From contig DBFNRV010000030.1 in the NCBI GenBank assembly GCA_048421225.1, positions 1 through 24,597 of the forward strand: a stretch of 24,597 nt of DNA, read 5' to 3'. The notes beneath the pieces were generated by a model. It saw nothing but the letters and a program-made list of their open reading frames with translations, ran no database searches and was not told where the DNA came from. The stretch is from UMGS946 sp048421225 (GTDB lineage: Bacteria > Bacillota > Clostridia > Christensenellales > CAG-138). How positions within the stretch are numbered: the first letter of the stretch is position 1; each line of letters starts with the position of its first letter. Positions 7,477-15,347 of this stretch are shown piece after piece. The position numbers and the translations under genes are program-made.

Positions 7477-8292
7477 ATGGAAAATATTAACCCACATAAG
7501 GGGCATAGAGAAAGAATGAAAAATCAATACTTTGAAAACGGTCCGCAGTCCTTTTTGGATCATCAGCTGTTGGAGCTTTTACTTTTCTACAGTATACCTC
7601 AGAAGGATACAAACCCTCTTGCTCACGAGCTGCTAAACCAATTTGGCAGCCTGCGCAACATAATAAAGGCGGACCGCAAGATACTGGCAAATATAAAGGG
7701 CGTGGGACCCAATACGGCGATACTACTTACGCTGATTTCCGATATATATGACCGCGCCTTGCAGCATTCCGACGATGAAAAGCTGTTAAACACCCCTGCG
7801 GCCGCAATGCATTACTGCATATCGCTGTTGCATAAACAGCCAAATGAAACCATCTGCGTAATATCGCTTAATAAGCAGGGCAAGCTATTGGGCTCGGATA
7901 TAATCGGGATAGGAACGTTGACACAAGCTGAAATATATCCCCGCTCAATTATGATGTCCGCGCTTAAACATAACGCCCATAGCGTAATACTTTGTCATAA
8001 TCACCCATCCGGCAATCTCCAGCCTTCCATACAGGATATTCAAGCTACCAGGATGGCCTCTATAATCCTGGATGCAGGCCAAATACGCCTATTTGACCAC
8101 ATAATAGTGGGACAGGACAGCGCATTGTCAATCAAGTCCGGCACTGTCATCCTTAGCAGGATCTCGTGCACGGACTCGGTAAGCATTGACCGCCTTAACG
8201 CGGAAGCCATCAGGTCTATAGGTGTAAACCCCGAAAAGATGCGGCGGGTTGCCGATGAAATAAACGCCTATTTTCTGGGAGAATACGATTGA
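7477..8292 (+). CDS. radC: RadC family JAMM/MPN+ domain protein
   Basis: This 271-residue protein has an N-terminal helix-hairpin-helix-like region (LGLL-type core LLELLLFYSIP, then NIKGVGPNTAILL) and a C-terminal JAMM metalloprotease-like domain with CHNHPSGNLQPSIQD. It was named for a presumed DNA-repair role that was later questioned in E. coli, and the biochemical function of the family is still open. I chose the ATG at 7477 because AGGTGAG sits directly before it. The GTG at 7468 lies inside that ribosome binding site. It converges with larC, leaving only 7 bp between the stop codons, so transcription of the two strands must collide or end inside the neighbouring gene. Confidence 0.92.
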   Translation: MENINPHKGHRERMKNQYFENGPQSFLDHQLLELLLFYSIPQKDTNPLAHELLNQFGSLRNIIKADRKILANIKGVGPNTAILLTLISDIYDRALQHSDDEKLLNTPAAAMHYCISLLHKQPNETICVISLNKQGKLLGSDIIGIGTLTQAEIYPRSIMMSALKHNAHSVILCHNHPSGNLQPSIQDIQATRMASIILDAGQIRLFDHIIVGQDSALSIKSGTVILSRISCTDSVSIDRLNAEAIRSIGVNPEKMRRVADEINAYFLGEYD

Positions 8293-8299
8293 AAAAGGA

Positions 8300-9526
8300 C
8301 TATTTATCGTGTTTAAAGGTTTTACGTGCCGCGCGAATCAATGCGGCCTCCACCTCGGCCAATCCTACATCGTTCTTTTCAGCCGCCTGCTCGCAGTCAT
8401 CATACTCAGCTTTTGCTCTTGCTCCATCCGTTTTAAATCTTATCAAACCGTACTCTGTATTAGCTACACAGGTGCTTCTCGTTACCAATGCCCGTGTTTT
8501 AACGTCTATACGTACTCCCCAGGTGGTAGTGTGTTTGAATATCGCTTCAACCAAGCGGTCCGTATAAGCCACTTCGCACATGCATGATAAAGCGTGCGCG
8601 GGACGCCCCTTTTTCATTATAATGGGAGTGATCCAAACGTCCAAGGCATTTTCCTCCATAAGCTTCTTGGCGGCAAACGCCAAACTTTCCCCTGTCATAT
8701 CGTCAATATTGGCTTCTATCAGCACTACATCGCCAGTTTTTTTATCCGTATCCGTATACTTACCGTAAAAACCGTCTTGCTCCTCACCCATTATTATCCG
8801 TAAGGCGTTAAGTGTTCCTGTATCCCTCTTTCCAAATCCATAACCTACCGCTTCCGGAATCATTAAGGGCAGCTCACCAAAGCGCTCTGCCTCCATAGCA
8901 CAGGCAGCTCCCGTAGGTGTGGTTAACTCTCCATGCTTTGGGTCTGAGCCGTAGCAGGGACAGCCAAACAAGATTCTAGCCGTAGCGGGTGCGGGTACAG
9001 GCAAAATCCCATGATCACAGGTTACGGTTCCACCGCCAAGATTAAGCGGGGACGATAAGATTTTCTTTATTCCCAGTGATTCAAGCGCGGCTGAAATGCC
9101 AACTATATCCACTATTGAGTCAACCGCTCCAACCTCATGAAAATGAACTTCATCCTCTGTTACGCCATGTACGTATGACTCGGCCTCTGCAACGCGTCCG
9201 AATATACGAAGCGCCCGTTCTTTGATGTTTGTGCTGATCTGCGAATTCATAATTAGCGACTTTATTTGAGAATAGTTTCTGTATCCGGCATGTGAGTGTG
9301 GAACGTCACCATGGTGACAATGACTGTGCTTAAGGTGTACGTTAAGATCGATTCCGCAGATTCCCCGCTTTTTAATTCTGCTTGCTTCAACGTGAAATTC
9401 ATCCGAAATCCCTAGGCCGTTAAGCGTAGATGTGATGAAATCAAAATCAGCTCCACAGTCTATAAGCGCCCCTAAAAACATATCACCGCTGATTCCTGAA
9501 AACGCATCTATATAAAGTGTCTTCAT
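8300..9526 (-). CDS. larC: Nickel-pincer cofactor nickel insertase LarC
   Basis: LarC is the CTP-dependent cyclometallase that inserts nickel into the dithiocarboxylated pyridinium nucleotide, the last step of nickel-pincer nucleotide synthesis. The 408-residue protein begins with the family signature YIDAFSGISGDMFLGAL. It carries a His-rich metal-handling stretch (residues around 70-85, HSHCHHGDVPHSH) and the DEVHFHEVGAVDSIVD block. The C-terminal half includes VLIEANIDDMTGE and MKKGRPAHALS. In Lactiplantibacillus plantarum LarC is made from two frames by programmed frameshifting, whereas here it is one uninterrupted frame. The start codon overlaps the larB stop (ATGA), so translation is coupled. 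Confidence 0.95.
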   Translation of the reverse strand: MKTLYIDAFSGISGDMFLGALIDCGADFDFITSTLNGLGISDEFHVEASRIKKRGICGIDLNVHLKHSHCHHGDVPHSHAGYRNYSQIKSLIMNSQISTNIKERALRIFGRVAEAESYVHGVTEDEVHFHEVGAVDSIVDIVGISAALESLGIKKILSSPLNLGGGTVTCDHGILPVPAPATARILFGCPCYGSDPKHGELTTPTGAACAMEAERFGELPLMIPEAVGYGFGKRDTGTLNALRIIMGEEQDGFYGKYTDTDKKTGDVVLIEANIDDMTGESLAFAAKKLMEENALDVWITPIIMKKGRPAHALSCMCEVAYTDRLVEAIFKHTTTWGVRIDVKTRALVTRSTCVANTEYGLIRFKTDGARAKAEYDDCEQAAEKNDVGLAEVEAALIRAARKTFKHDK

Positions 9527-10215
9527 ACTTTCCCTCCTCTTGCAATTAGCCGATTTATCCTGCCGGCCGCAAATCCCGCCCCGAACCCATTGTCAATATT
9601 AACTACCGTTACGCCGGCTGAACAGGAGTTAAGCATTGACAGCAGGGCCGCAAGCCCGTTGAATGACGACCCATAACCTACACTCGTAGGCAGGGCTATA
9701 ACAGGGCGGTCCGTAAGGCCGCCTACAACGCTTGGAAGCGCGCCATCCATGCCTGCGGCTACCACTATGGCGTTTGCCGTAGCCAGCGCGTCCCTATGGG
9801 CAAGTATTCTGTGTATTCCAGATACCCCTACATCATATATCCGCGTAACATCCGCATCCATGGCTTCCGCTGTAAGCGCTGCTTCTTCGGCCACGGATAT
9901 GTCCGAGGTGCCTGCCGTTGCCACGATTACGCTGCCCTGAGGGTGCAGTTCGCGAGGATTGACTATGGCAACTGAAGCCGCATTCGAATAGTATACTTCC
10001 CCAAACCTGTGCTTTAGCACACAAGCACAGTCCTCACCTATTCTTGTAACCAATATATGCTTCCCCCCGTTTGACAGCAATGAGTCACATATCCCGCATA
10101 TCTGTTCGTTGTTCTTGCCGCGTCCATATATCACTTCAGGATACCCCTGGCGCTTTTCCCGGCTCAGATCAACCTTTGCAAAGCCGAGGTCGTCATATAT
10201 CTCAGCATCCATCAC
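9523..10215 (-). CDS. larB: Nicotinate adenine dinucleotide carboxylase/hydrolase LarB
   Basis: LarB carboxylates C5 of nicotinic acid adenine dinucleotide and hydrolyses its phosphoanhydride, which starts nickel-pincer synthesis. This 230-residue protein has an N-terminal family-specific part (RQGYPEVIYGRGK near residue 22) and a PurE/AIR-carboxylase-like C-terminal domain with GTSDISVAEEA, AAGMDGALPSVVGG and PTSVGYG. The cysteine at residue 198 (LNSCSAGV) aligns by context with the LarB cysteine that forms a covalent adduct with the substrate. The start is either GTG at 10215 or ATG at 10212 (TGATG overlap with the larE stop). The coupled arrangement makes both plausible. Confidence 0.95.
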   Translation of the reverse strand: MMDAEIYDDLGFAKVDLSREKRQGYPEVIYGRGKNNEQICGICDSLLSNGGKHILVTRIGEDCACVLKHRFGEVYYSNAASVAIVNPRELHPQGSVIVATAGTSDISVAEEAALTAEAMDADVTRIYDVGVSGIHRILAHRDALATANAIVVAAGMDGALPSVVGGLTDRPVIALPTSVGYGSSFNGLAALLSMLNSCSAGVTVVNIDNGFGAGFAAGRINRLIARGGKV

Positions 10216-10997
10216 ACCTCAGCCCGCCCTTCGTTCATACTTCCCTGAACATAACCGGTTAGGTCAAGCGATACATACCTGAACCCAACGGATTTGAGAG
10301 CGTTTGATATATCATCTTTCATTTCAAAGGCCCTGTCAATCTCATTCCTTGCTAATTCCAGCCTGGCACAATCGCCGTGAATCCTTACCCTAAGTTTTTT
10401 AAATTCCATGGACCTAAGCAGCGTTTCGCCCTTGTCCGCCCTATCCAGGTCATGCAGTGTAATCTTTGTTCCAGTAGGCACTCTGGTAGCCAGGCAGGCA
10501 TAGGACGGAATACTTAAATCGTCCGCTTCTTCCAATAGTTGAATAATATCCGATTTTTTCATGTCAAGCTCCAAAAATGGACTTATAATACCGAGTTCAC
10601 GTAATGCTTCCATTCCTGGACGATAGTCCGACGTATCATCAGCGTTGGTGCCATCCATTACTGTGTCTATTCCATGAACCCATGCTTGATTAAGAATCTC
10701 AGTAAATATTGCACGCTTGCAATAATAACACCTCCTTGGTCCGTTTGCGGCGACAGATTCGTTATCAAGAGCGCATACCTCCATAACCACATGCTCTACA
10801 CCCGCAAGCTGGCTAAAGCGTTTGGCTACTGCTAACTCTACCTCGGGCATGAATTCACTGTGTACCGTTATGGCTAAAACATTTTTAGAGCCTATAGCTT
10901 TAACGGCTGCCTTTAGCAAACAGGCGCTGTCCACGCCCCCCGAAAGCGCTATGGCGATCTTATCGTATTTCTTTAAAAAATCATTAAGCCTTTCCAT
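10212..10997 (-). CDS. larE: Pyridinium-3,5-biscarboxylate mononucleotide sulfurtransferase LarE, three-cysteine type
   Basis: LarE is an ATP-dependent PP-loop enzyme that converts the two carboxylates of the LarB product into thiocarboxylates. The SGGVDS pyrophosphatase loop is at residues 19-24 of 261. Three cysteines stand in the places used by cluster-binding LarE proteins: C90 and C93 (RRCYYCKR) and C168 (SYACLATR). Single-cysteine LarE proteins sacrifice their own sulfur, whereas three-cysteine ones are reported to hold a [4Fe-4S] cluster that relays sulfide. On that basis this one is inferred to be catalytic rather than sacrificial. It is the first gene of larE-larB-larC, and a GGAAGGG site precedes its ATG. 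Confidence 0.94.
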   Translation of the reverse strand: MERLNDFLKKYDKIAIALSGGVDSACLLKAAVKAIGSKNVLAITVHSEFMPEVELAVAKRFSQLAGVEHVVMEVCALDNESVAANGPRRCYYCKRAIFTEILNQAWVHGIDTVMDGTNADDTSDYRPGMEALRELGIISPFLELDMKKSDIIQLLEEADDLSIPSYACLATRVPTGTKITLHDLDRADKGETLLRSMEFKKLRVRIHGDCARLELARNEIDRAFEMKDDISNALKSVGFRYVSLDLTGYVQGSMNEGRAEV

Positions 10998-11022
10998 TTA
11001 CACCCTTCCATCCTAAATAATT

Positions 11023-11050
11023 ATACGCCTGTTAAATCTAACAGGCGTAT
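11023..11050. terminator. Strong hairpin between the YhfI-like gene and larE
   Basis: ATACGCCTGTTA (11023-11034) and TAACAGGCGTAT (11039-11050) form a perfect 12-bp stem with a 4-base loop, 17 bp after the stop of the upstream minus-strand gene. The minus-strand tail (AATTATTTA) is AT-rich but not a full T-run. It probably ends or attenuates transcription before larE. That would leave larE with a promoter in the remaining few dozen bases or with read-through. Confidence 0.6.
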
Positions 11051-11066
11051 TTATACAATAGTAAGC

Positions 11067-11807
11067 CTAAACTTCATATGTACGCATCTCCACGGCAACC
11101 TCCGCGGTCGGGAATTCCGCCCTGGCCTCGCCAAGTACGCCGGCGTCATCAATGCTGCCCCCCCATATGTGAGTACAGATAAGCTGTTTTACGCCGCATC
11201 GTTTCGCAAGCCTTCCAGCCTCGCCGGCAGTTAGATGCGCCGCGTTTTCCGTGGTTTTATCCGCGTTTAAGTAACACGTATCGGCAAGCAGCAGATCCGC
11301 GCCGCTACATAGGGTTTCAAGCCGCATGTTGTAACCCGTATCTCCCGTATAGACCATCCGTTTGCCTCCGCTAATAAGCTCCGCCGCATAGGAGACAATA
11401 GTATGGGTCATTCTGTGCAAAACAACCGTTAGATCCTTGAACTTCAGCTTCATACCGTCCCTGGCGGCTATTATGTCATAAACTCCGGAGGATACCAGCT
11501 GCCTAAATTCAAGGTCAGGCTCGGAAGGAGCAACTACAGACAGGGGCGTAGGGATTGACCTATCCCTTGTATGAAGCTGTTTGAGCGCATATCTCAGCAC
11601 AAGCATATCCGACATATGGTCGCTATGGAGGTGGGAGAGTATTACGCCGTCAACTGTGAGCCTAGGCTTTTTATACAGCAGCCGGCTAAGGGTGCCGTTT
11701 CCAAGGTCCAGAATTATAGACGCCTGCTCAGTCTCGACAAGATAACCCGAACACGCTCCTGTAGCTGCGGGAAACGGCCCATATTTTCCTAAAACGGTCA
11801 ATTTCAT
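11067..11807 (-). CDS. YhfI-like metallo-beta-lactamase fold hydrolase
   Basis: This 246-residue single-domain cytoplasmic protein is similar to Bacillus YhfI and distantly to RNase Z. The metal motif HLHSDH lies at residues 59-64. Later ligands are seen in RMTHTIVSYA, YTGDTGYN and the closing ICTHIWGG. The N terminus (MKLTVLGKYGPFPA...GACSGYLVE) is typical of the group. No beta-CASP insertion and no exosite arm of RNase Z are evident. Its start lies 3 bp after the stop of the ECF S-component gene, so the two are co-translated. The substrate is unknown. A cyclic nucleotide or phosphodiester is a reasonable guess from the fold only. Confidence 0.88.
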   Translation of the reverse strand: MKLTVLGKYGPFPAATGACSGYLVETEQASIILDLGNGTLSRLLYKKPRLTVDGVILSHLHSDHMSDMLVLRYALKQLHTRDRSIPTPLSVVAPSEPDLEFRQLVSSGVYDIIAARDGMKLKFKDLTVVLHRMTHTIVSYAAELISGGKRMVYTGDTGYNMRLETLCSGADLLLADTCYLNADKTTENAAHLTAGEAGRLAKRCGVKQLICTHIWGGSIDDAGVLGEARAEFPTAEVAVEMRTYEV

Positions 11808-11810
11808 TCG

Positions 11811-12392
11811 CTATTTCACCCTAACAATAAAATCATTATCCTTTTGTTTATAGAGTTTCCCGCTCAGGATTTTTAATACGGGTACAGCGATGATAGTGTT
11901 AACCACGGTCTGAAGCAAATCAAGCGGCAGCGCGAACGACGCAACCCCGTAATCTCCCATTATTACAAGATCAAACAGGAAGTAACCCGCAATCATTATT
12001 AATGAGCAATACAGGCATACCTTTATAAGCTCCATCCAGCCGCTTCCTTTTTTAAGCAGCCTGGCCGCCAGCAAGGCCATACAACCCTTGATAATAAAAC
12101 TTGGAATAGCATATACCGAGCTGCCCACAAATAGGTCGGCAAGGCATGAACCTACAGCTGCTACGAGCGCTCCAAGCGGTCCGCCTAGTACCAATGCCGC
12201 TGCATATATCGGTGCATCGCCAAGATTTAGGTACGATCCCGCCGGATCGCCGTTATTACGGATTACGGGAGAAGTACCACTATCTGTGGTCTGATATACC
12301 GGCACGCGCAACAAGGATGTCATCAGCACTATTATTACTAAAAAAACGCCGGCCAGTATCAGTTTCTTGGTATTCAACTTACCCTTTTCCAT
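11811..12392 (-). CDS. ECF transporter S component (substrate unknown)
   Basis: This integral membrane protein of 193 residues has about five or six hydrophobic segments, starting at KKLILAGVFLVIIVLMTSLL. The LGDAPIYAAALVLGGPLGAL block is typical of substrate-binding S components of energy-coupling factor vitamin and metal transporters. The ATG at 12392 has a clear AGGAGG site, and the longer upstream frame would cross it. No EcfA or EcfT genes are nearby, so it would rely on a shared module encoded elsewhere. The next gene, a YhfI-like hydrolase, begins 3 bp after its stop. Proximity to lar genes makes nicotinate or a related precursor a possible cargo, but that is inference only. Confidence 0.8.
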   Translation of the reverse strand: MEKGKLNTKKLILAGVFLVIIVLMTSLLRVPVYQTTDSGTSPVIRNNGDPAGSYLNLGDAPIYAAALVLGGPLGALVAAVGSCLADLFVGSSVYAIPSFIIKGCMALLAARLLKKGSGWMELIKVCLYCSLIMIAGYFLFDLVIMGDYGVASFALPLDLLQTVVNTIIAVPVLKILSGKLYKQKDNDFIVRVK

Positions 12393-12440
12393 TAGTAAAT
12401 CCTCCTGTAATTGATATTCCGTCCCAACATTCCAATTATA

Positions 12441-12469
12441 ATAATACATTATTTCCTATAATTTGAAAA
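12441..12469 (-). promoter_or_regulatory. Candidate promoter of the S-component gene
   Basis: On the minus strand TTTTCA (12469-12464) and TATTAT (12446-12441) are spaced by 17 bp, about 50 bp before the start codon, in the only sizeable gap (101 bp) between the PHP gene and this one. The boxes are imperfect. Confidence 0.4.
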
Positions 12470-12493
12470 CCAAACTTTTTATGACAATAGTTT

Positions 12494-13201
12494 TTAATCG
12501 TCTTTTTTGCTGGACAAATAATTAAGTACCGAGCCAATACTCCTTTCCCTTACGTTTATAAAGTTCTCCCTCTCAAGTATGTTCTCCAGATAATGCGCGT
12601 CCGACGAATAGAGTACATGATATTGATCGACGTCCACTCCAGCTGCGGGCAGGCCTCTATATAACTCCAACGTTGTGAACCCGTTTTGCGGCGGAACAAA
12701 TCCCAGACTTGATATCAGCGAATTAGACGCGCGATTTATATGTGCTGGCACAGGAACGCCTCCAAGCTCTCTGCATCGGTCCACAATCCTATCAATGGAT
12801 AGCGTGGTGGATTGTATGAGAAGCTTTTCTTCCCTGTATATAGGCACATCCTCAGCGTTCATGGCTATCTGCTCACCAAACATCTCCGGCCTGTTTTTAA
12901 TATCCGGCAGATGTTGATATAGGTAGTCGCCCATAACTAGGGCGGAATCCACCGTTTGGAAATAGCAAAGCACATGAACCTCCTCCCTGCTTTCCGCCTC
13001 AATGGCGGGCAAAAGGAGCATGTTTCTCTCATCCGCTACTTCCTTGCATGCATTAAGGTTTTTAGCGCTGTTATGATCTGCTACAGCAATCATATCAAGG
13101 CCCTTAAGATATGCCATATTGACCAAGTTATTGGGCGTCATGGCCATATCAGCGCACGGCGACAAGCACGAATGAATATGTAGATCACATGCAAGCAACA
13201 T
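12494..13201 (-). CDS. PHP-domain phosphoesterase
   Basis: This 235-residue protein of the polymerase-and-histidinol-phosphatase family is a metal-dependent phosphoesterase. PHP motif 1, DLHIHSCLSPC, lies at residues 6-16 (H8, H10). Motif 2, VADHNS, is at 40-45. Further motifs are AIEAESREEVHVLCYF, VPAHINR and the C-terminal YSSDAHYLE. Its start is 1 bp from the stop of the DRTGG gene, so it is the last gene of the hydrogenase-like cluster. PHP proteins of this short type are commonly found beside DRTGG and iron-hydrogenase-like genes in Clostridia. The substrate is unknown, possibly a phosphorylated protein or a small nucleotide. Confidence 0.9.
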   Translation of the reverse strand: MLLACDLHIHSCLSPCADMAMTPNNLVNMAYLKGLDMIAVADHNSAKNLNACKEVADERNMLLLPAIEAESREEVHVLCYFQTVDSALVMGDYLYQHLPDIKNRPEMFGEQIAMNAEDVPIYREEKLLIQSTTLSIDRIVDRCRELGGVPVPAHINRASNSLISSLGFVPPQNGFTTLELYRGLPAAGVDVDQYHVLYSSDAHYLENILERENFINVRERSIGSVLNYLSSKKDD

Positions 13202-13202
13202 A

Positions 13203-13547
13203 TCAATCCCGCTCGGGTTTAATTCCGTGCTGATTCATAATGCAGCAGATTTTATATGCGGTGTACGGAGAAGATATTATAGCTATTCCCTCTTCATCGG
13301 CCTTGTCCACCGTAGCCGGCTCAGGAGACATACCTTCTGGGCAAATAACGCATGCCATATCGTGAAGCGACGCCACCGCTATTACGTTCATATGGGTCTG
13401 TACGGTTATCCATGCGCAGCCCGCTACGCCCTTAGCCATTACCCAGCTCAATAAATCGCATGTACAGCCGCATAGTATCTCATTGTTCCGGCCGCCCTGC
13501 GTCTTTATATTTCCATCTATCAACCTGGCCAATTCTTCTACTTTCAT
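13203..13547 (-). CDS. DRTGG domain protein (second copy)
   Basis: This small soluble protein of 114 residues is made essentially of one DRTGG domain. That is the fold seen before the kinase domain in HPr kinase-like proteins and in some CBS-type pyrophosphatases, where it is thought to bind a ligand. It has several cysteines (EILCGCTCDLL, GCAWI, KICCIMNQHG), more than its paralogue at 15344-15703. The ATG at 13547 follows an AGGAGGG site. It sits between the hydrogenase-like gene and the PHP gene. Family recognition rests on overall pattern (MxxEELARLIDG, VQTHMNVIAVASL, CPEGM) rather than on a catalytic motif. Confidence 0.8.
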   Translation of the reverse strand: MKVEELARLIDGNIKTQGGRNNEILCGCTCDLLSWVMAKGVAGCAWITVQTHMNVIAVASLHDMACVICPEGMSPEPATVDKADEEGIAIISSPYTAYKICCIMNQHGIKPERD

Positions 13548-13585
13548 AATTAAAATGCCCTCCTAATTTTATAAACGAATTTACC

Positions 13586-14890
13586 CTATCCCCGCTTCTG
13601 AGCGCTCGCCAGGTCCACCATTTCCTGTGCCATCTGCCTGACCTTATCCCTAAGCTTGAATATGCAATCCATCTCTACAGCATGCCCGCGCACTATATCC
13701 TCCGCCAGTGTTCTGCATGTAGGCGAGCCGCACGAGCCGCAGTCAAGCCCCGGAAGATTTTTGTTTATGCACTCAAGCCTGTCCATCATCCGCATTGCCT
13801 CAACTACGTCATTGCTGAGCTTCATCATGTTAAACGGCTGGAATTCTTTATCAAAGCGAATTAAGGGCGAGCCTATATATTTCTGCACATGCTCATCATT
13901 ATCAAGGTCAAGTCGGGGCTGCGAATTGGCGATACGCCTGTTACGGTTTTTGGCTACGAACTGGTTTTCAACAGAAAGGGGGCCGCCGATACAACCGCCC
14001 GCACAGGCAAGCGGCTCCATCAAAACCAGGTCGTTCAAGCGTTCGTTATCTATTTCATCCAAACATTGTATGATGTTGTAGATTCCATCCACAGCAAGAT
14101 GATGCCCCGTACCCACCGCTGAACTGATACCCCCTATAACGGCGGCTCCCAATCCAAACGCTCCGGCCCGATACGCGATCTTTCTTGGATTGACGTCGTT
14201 TTTTCCAACATAGTTTAGCAGGGTTGTAAATACATCCCTAACCGACAAAACCCCGTCTACTTCGCTTTTTGAGATTCCCAGCGGGTTTTTTATCTGCGTC
14301 ATTTCAGCCGCGCACGCTGATATATAGTAAGCGCCCACCTCATTTCGGGTAACTCCTACGGCCTCACAAAATTCTTCCTTTGCAACACGCGCGGCAATCT
14401 CGTTTGGCGCTACAAACGGTGCGAGGTTGTCTATTAGATTTGGATACATTGCCGTAATCAGTCTAGGCACTACAGGGCAAGCGCATGGTATAACCGGATA
14501 TACGGCATCGGAGCTGTGAATATATCTGCTTATAGCCTCTGAAAATATTTCAACGGCTTTTGCCTCTTCATATATGGCGTCAAAACCCATTGCATAAAGC
14601 CCTGCGTATATATCCTCAAGATCCTCCAAGCCCTTAAATTGTGAATAAAGCGTAGTGGACGGTATTACTATGTTGTATTTAAATGTTCCAAGAGCCGAAA
14701 TTGGCGTTGTAACCGAAACCATTGCATGGTGAGGGCAGGCAGAAAGGCATCTTCCGCAATCAATGCAGCGCTCGTCCATAATTTTCGCCTTACCCTGCTG
14801 CACCCTTATCGCCTCAGTAGGACAGGTCTTTATACAGTTAGTGCATCCGACACATTTGCGCCTGTCTATCCGGACCGAATGCCTATACAT
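13586..14890 (-). CDS. [FeFe]-hydrogenase-like iron-sulfur protein, sensory type
   Basis: This 434-residue cytoplasmic protein has an N-terminal 2[4Fe-4S] ferredoxin domain (C13, C16, C19, C23 and C42, C45, C48, C52). An iron-hydrogenase large-subunit domain spans about 65-310, and a C-terminal CxxCxxxxC cluster domain has C384, C387, C392 and C409. The H-cluster cysteine positions survive as C138 (in CACPVV), C193 (in SACAAEM) and C296/C300 (in EPLACAGGCIGG). However, the usual MPCxxK motif has lost its lysine, and the proton-relay cysteine just before the ligand is alanine (A137). These changes match sensory hydrogenases more than catalytic ones. It is flanked by HATPase and DRTGG genes. 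Whether it binds an H-cluster or only Fe-S clusters cannot be told from sequence alone. Confidence 0.85.
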   Translation of the reverse strand: MYRHSVRIDRRKCVGCTNCIKTCPTEAIRVQQGKAKIMDERCIDCGRCLSACPHHAMVSVTTPISALGTFKYNIVIPSTTLYSQFKGLEDLEDIYAGLYAMGFDAIYEEAKAVEIFSEAISRYIHSSDAVYPVIPCACPVVPRLITAMYPNLIDNLAPFVAPNEIAARVAKEEFCEAVGVTRNEVGAYYISACAAEMTQIKNPLGISKSEVDGVLSVRDVFTTLLNYVGKNDVNPRKIAYRAGAFGLGAAVIGGISSAVGTGHHLAVDGIYNIIQCLDEIDNERLNDLVLMEPLACAGGCIGGPLSVENQFVAKNRNRRIANSQPRLDLDNDEHVQKYIGSPLIRFDKEFQPFNMMKLSNDVVEAMRMMDRLECINKNLPGLDCGSCGSPTCRTLAEDIVRGHAVEMDCIFKLRDKVRQMAQEMVDLASAQKRG

Positions 14891-14924
14891 ATTTCATCCT
14901 CCTGTTTCTTGTAAACCATATAAG

Positions 14925-15347
14925 TTACAAGTCATATTCAGCCGTAATAATAGAACCCTTGCCGACCTCGGATTTAATTGTAAACCGACTGCTATGTCTT
15001 TTAACATTGGGCAGGCCCATTCCCGCCCCAAATCCCATCATGCGCACGTCCTCAGGCGCCGTGGAATATCCCTCTTTCATTGCCAACTCTGTGTTGGGTA
15101 TTCCCGGACCGCAGTCCGCGCTGGTAAGCGTTAGGCAGTTTTCCGTCATCTCAAGTACGAGTTCGCCGCCAAGCGAGTGTATTACAAGATTAAGCTCAAG
15201 TTCGTATGAACATATCGCAACTTCCCTTATCAAAACGGGGTTTACATCCATACGTTTTAGCAGCCGCTTTATCTTGCTCGACGCATCGCCCGCCATGGCG
15301 AAATTCCCCCTCTCAACTGGATATATATCCTTATATAATACCGTCAT
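14925..15347 (-). CDS. HATPase domain protein, anti-sigma-factor-like kinase
   Basis: This 140-residue protein consists of one GHKL ATP-binding domain like RsbW/SpoIIAB. The N box is in EVAICSYELELNLVIHS, although the usual NA dipeptide is replaced. The G1 box is DCGPGI, followed by a glycine-rich lid (GFGAGMGLPNVKR) and the closing GKGSIITAEY. No dimerisation or sensor region is present. I chose the ATG at 15347 (MTVLYKDIYP), which overlaps the stop of the preceding DRTGG gene as ATGA and has AAGGAG upstream. It lies 34 bp before the hydrogenase-like gene. It is probably a small kinase or switch protein in the same pathway. Its target is not in the window. Confidence 0.87.
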   Translation of the reverse strand: MTVLYKDIYPVERGNFAMAGDASSKIKRLLKRMDVNPVLIREVAICSYELELNLVIHSLGGELVLEMTENCLTLTSADCGPGIPNTELAMKEGYSTAPEDVRMMGFGAGMGLPNVKRHSSRFTIKSEVGKGSIITAEYDL

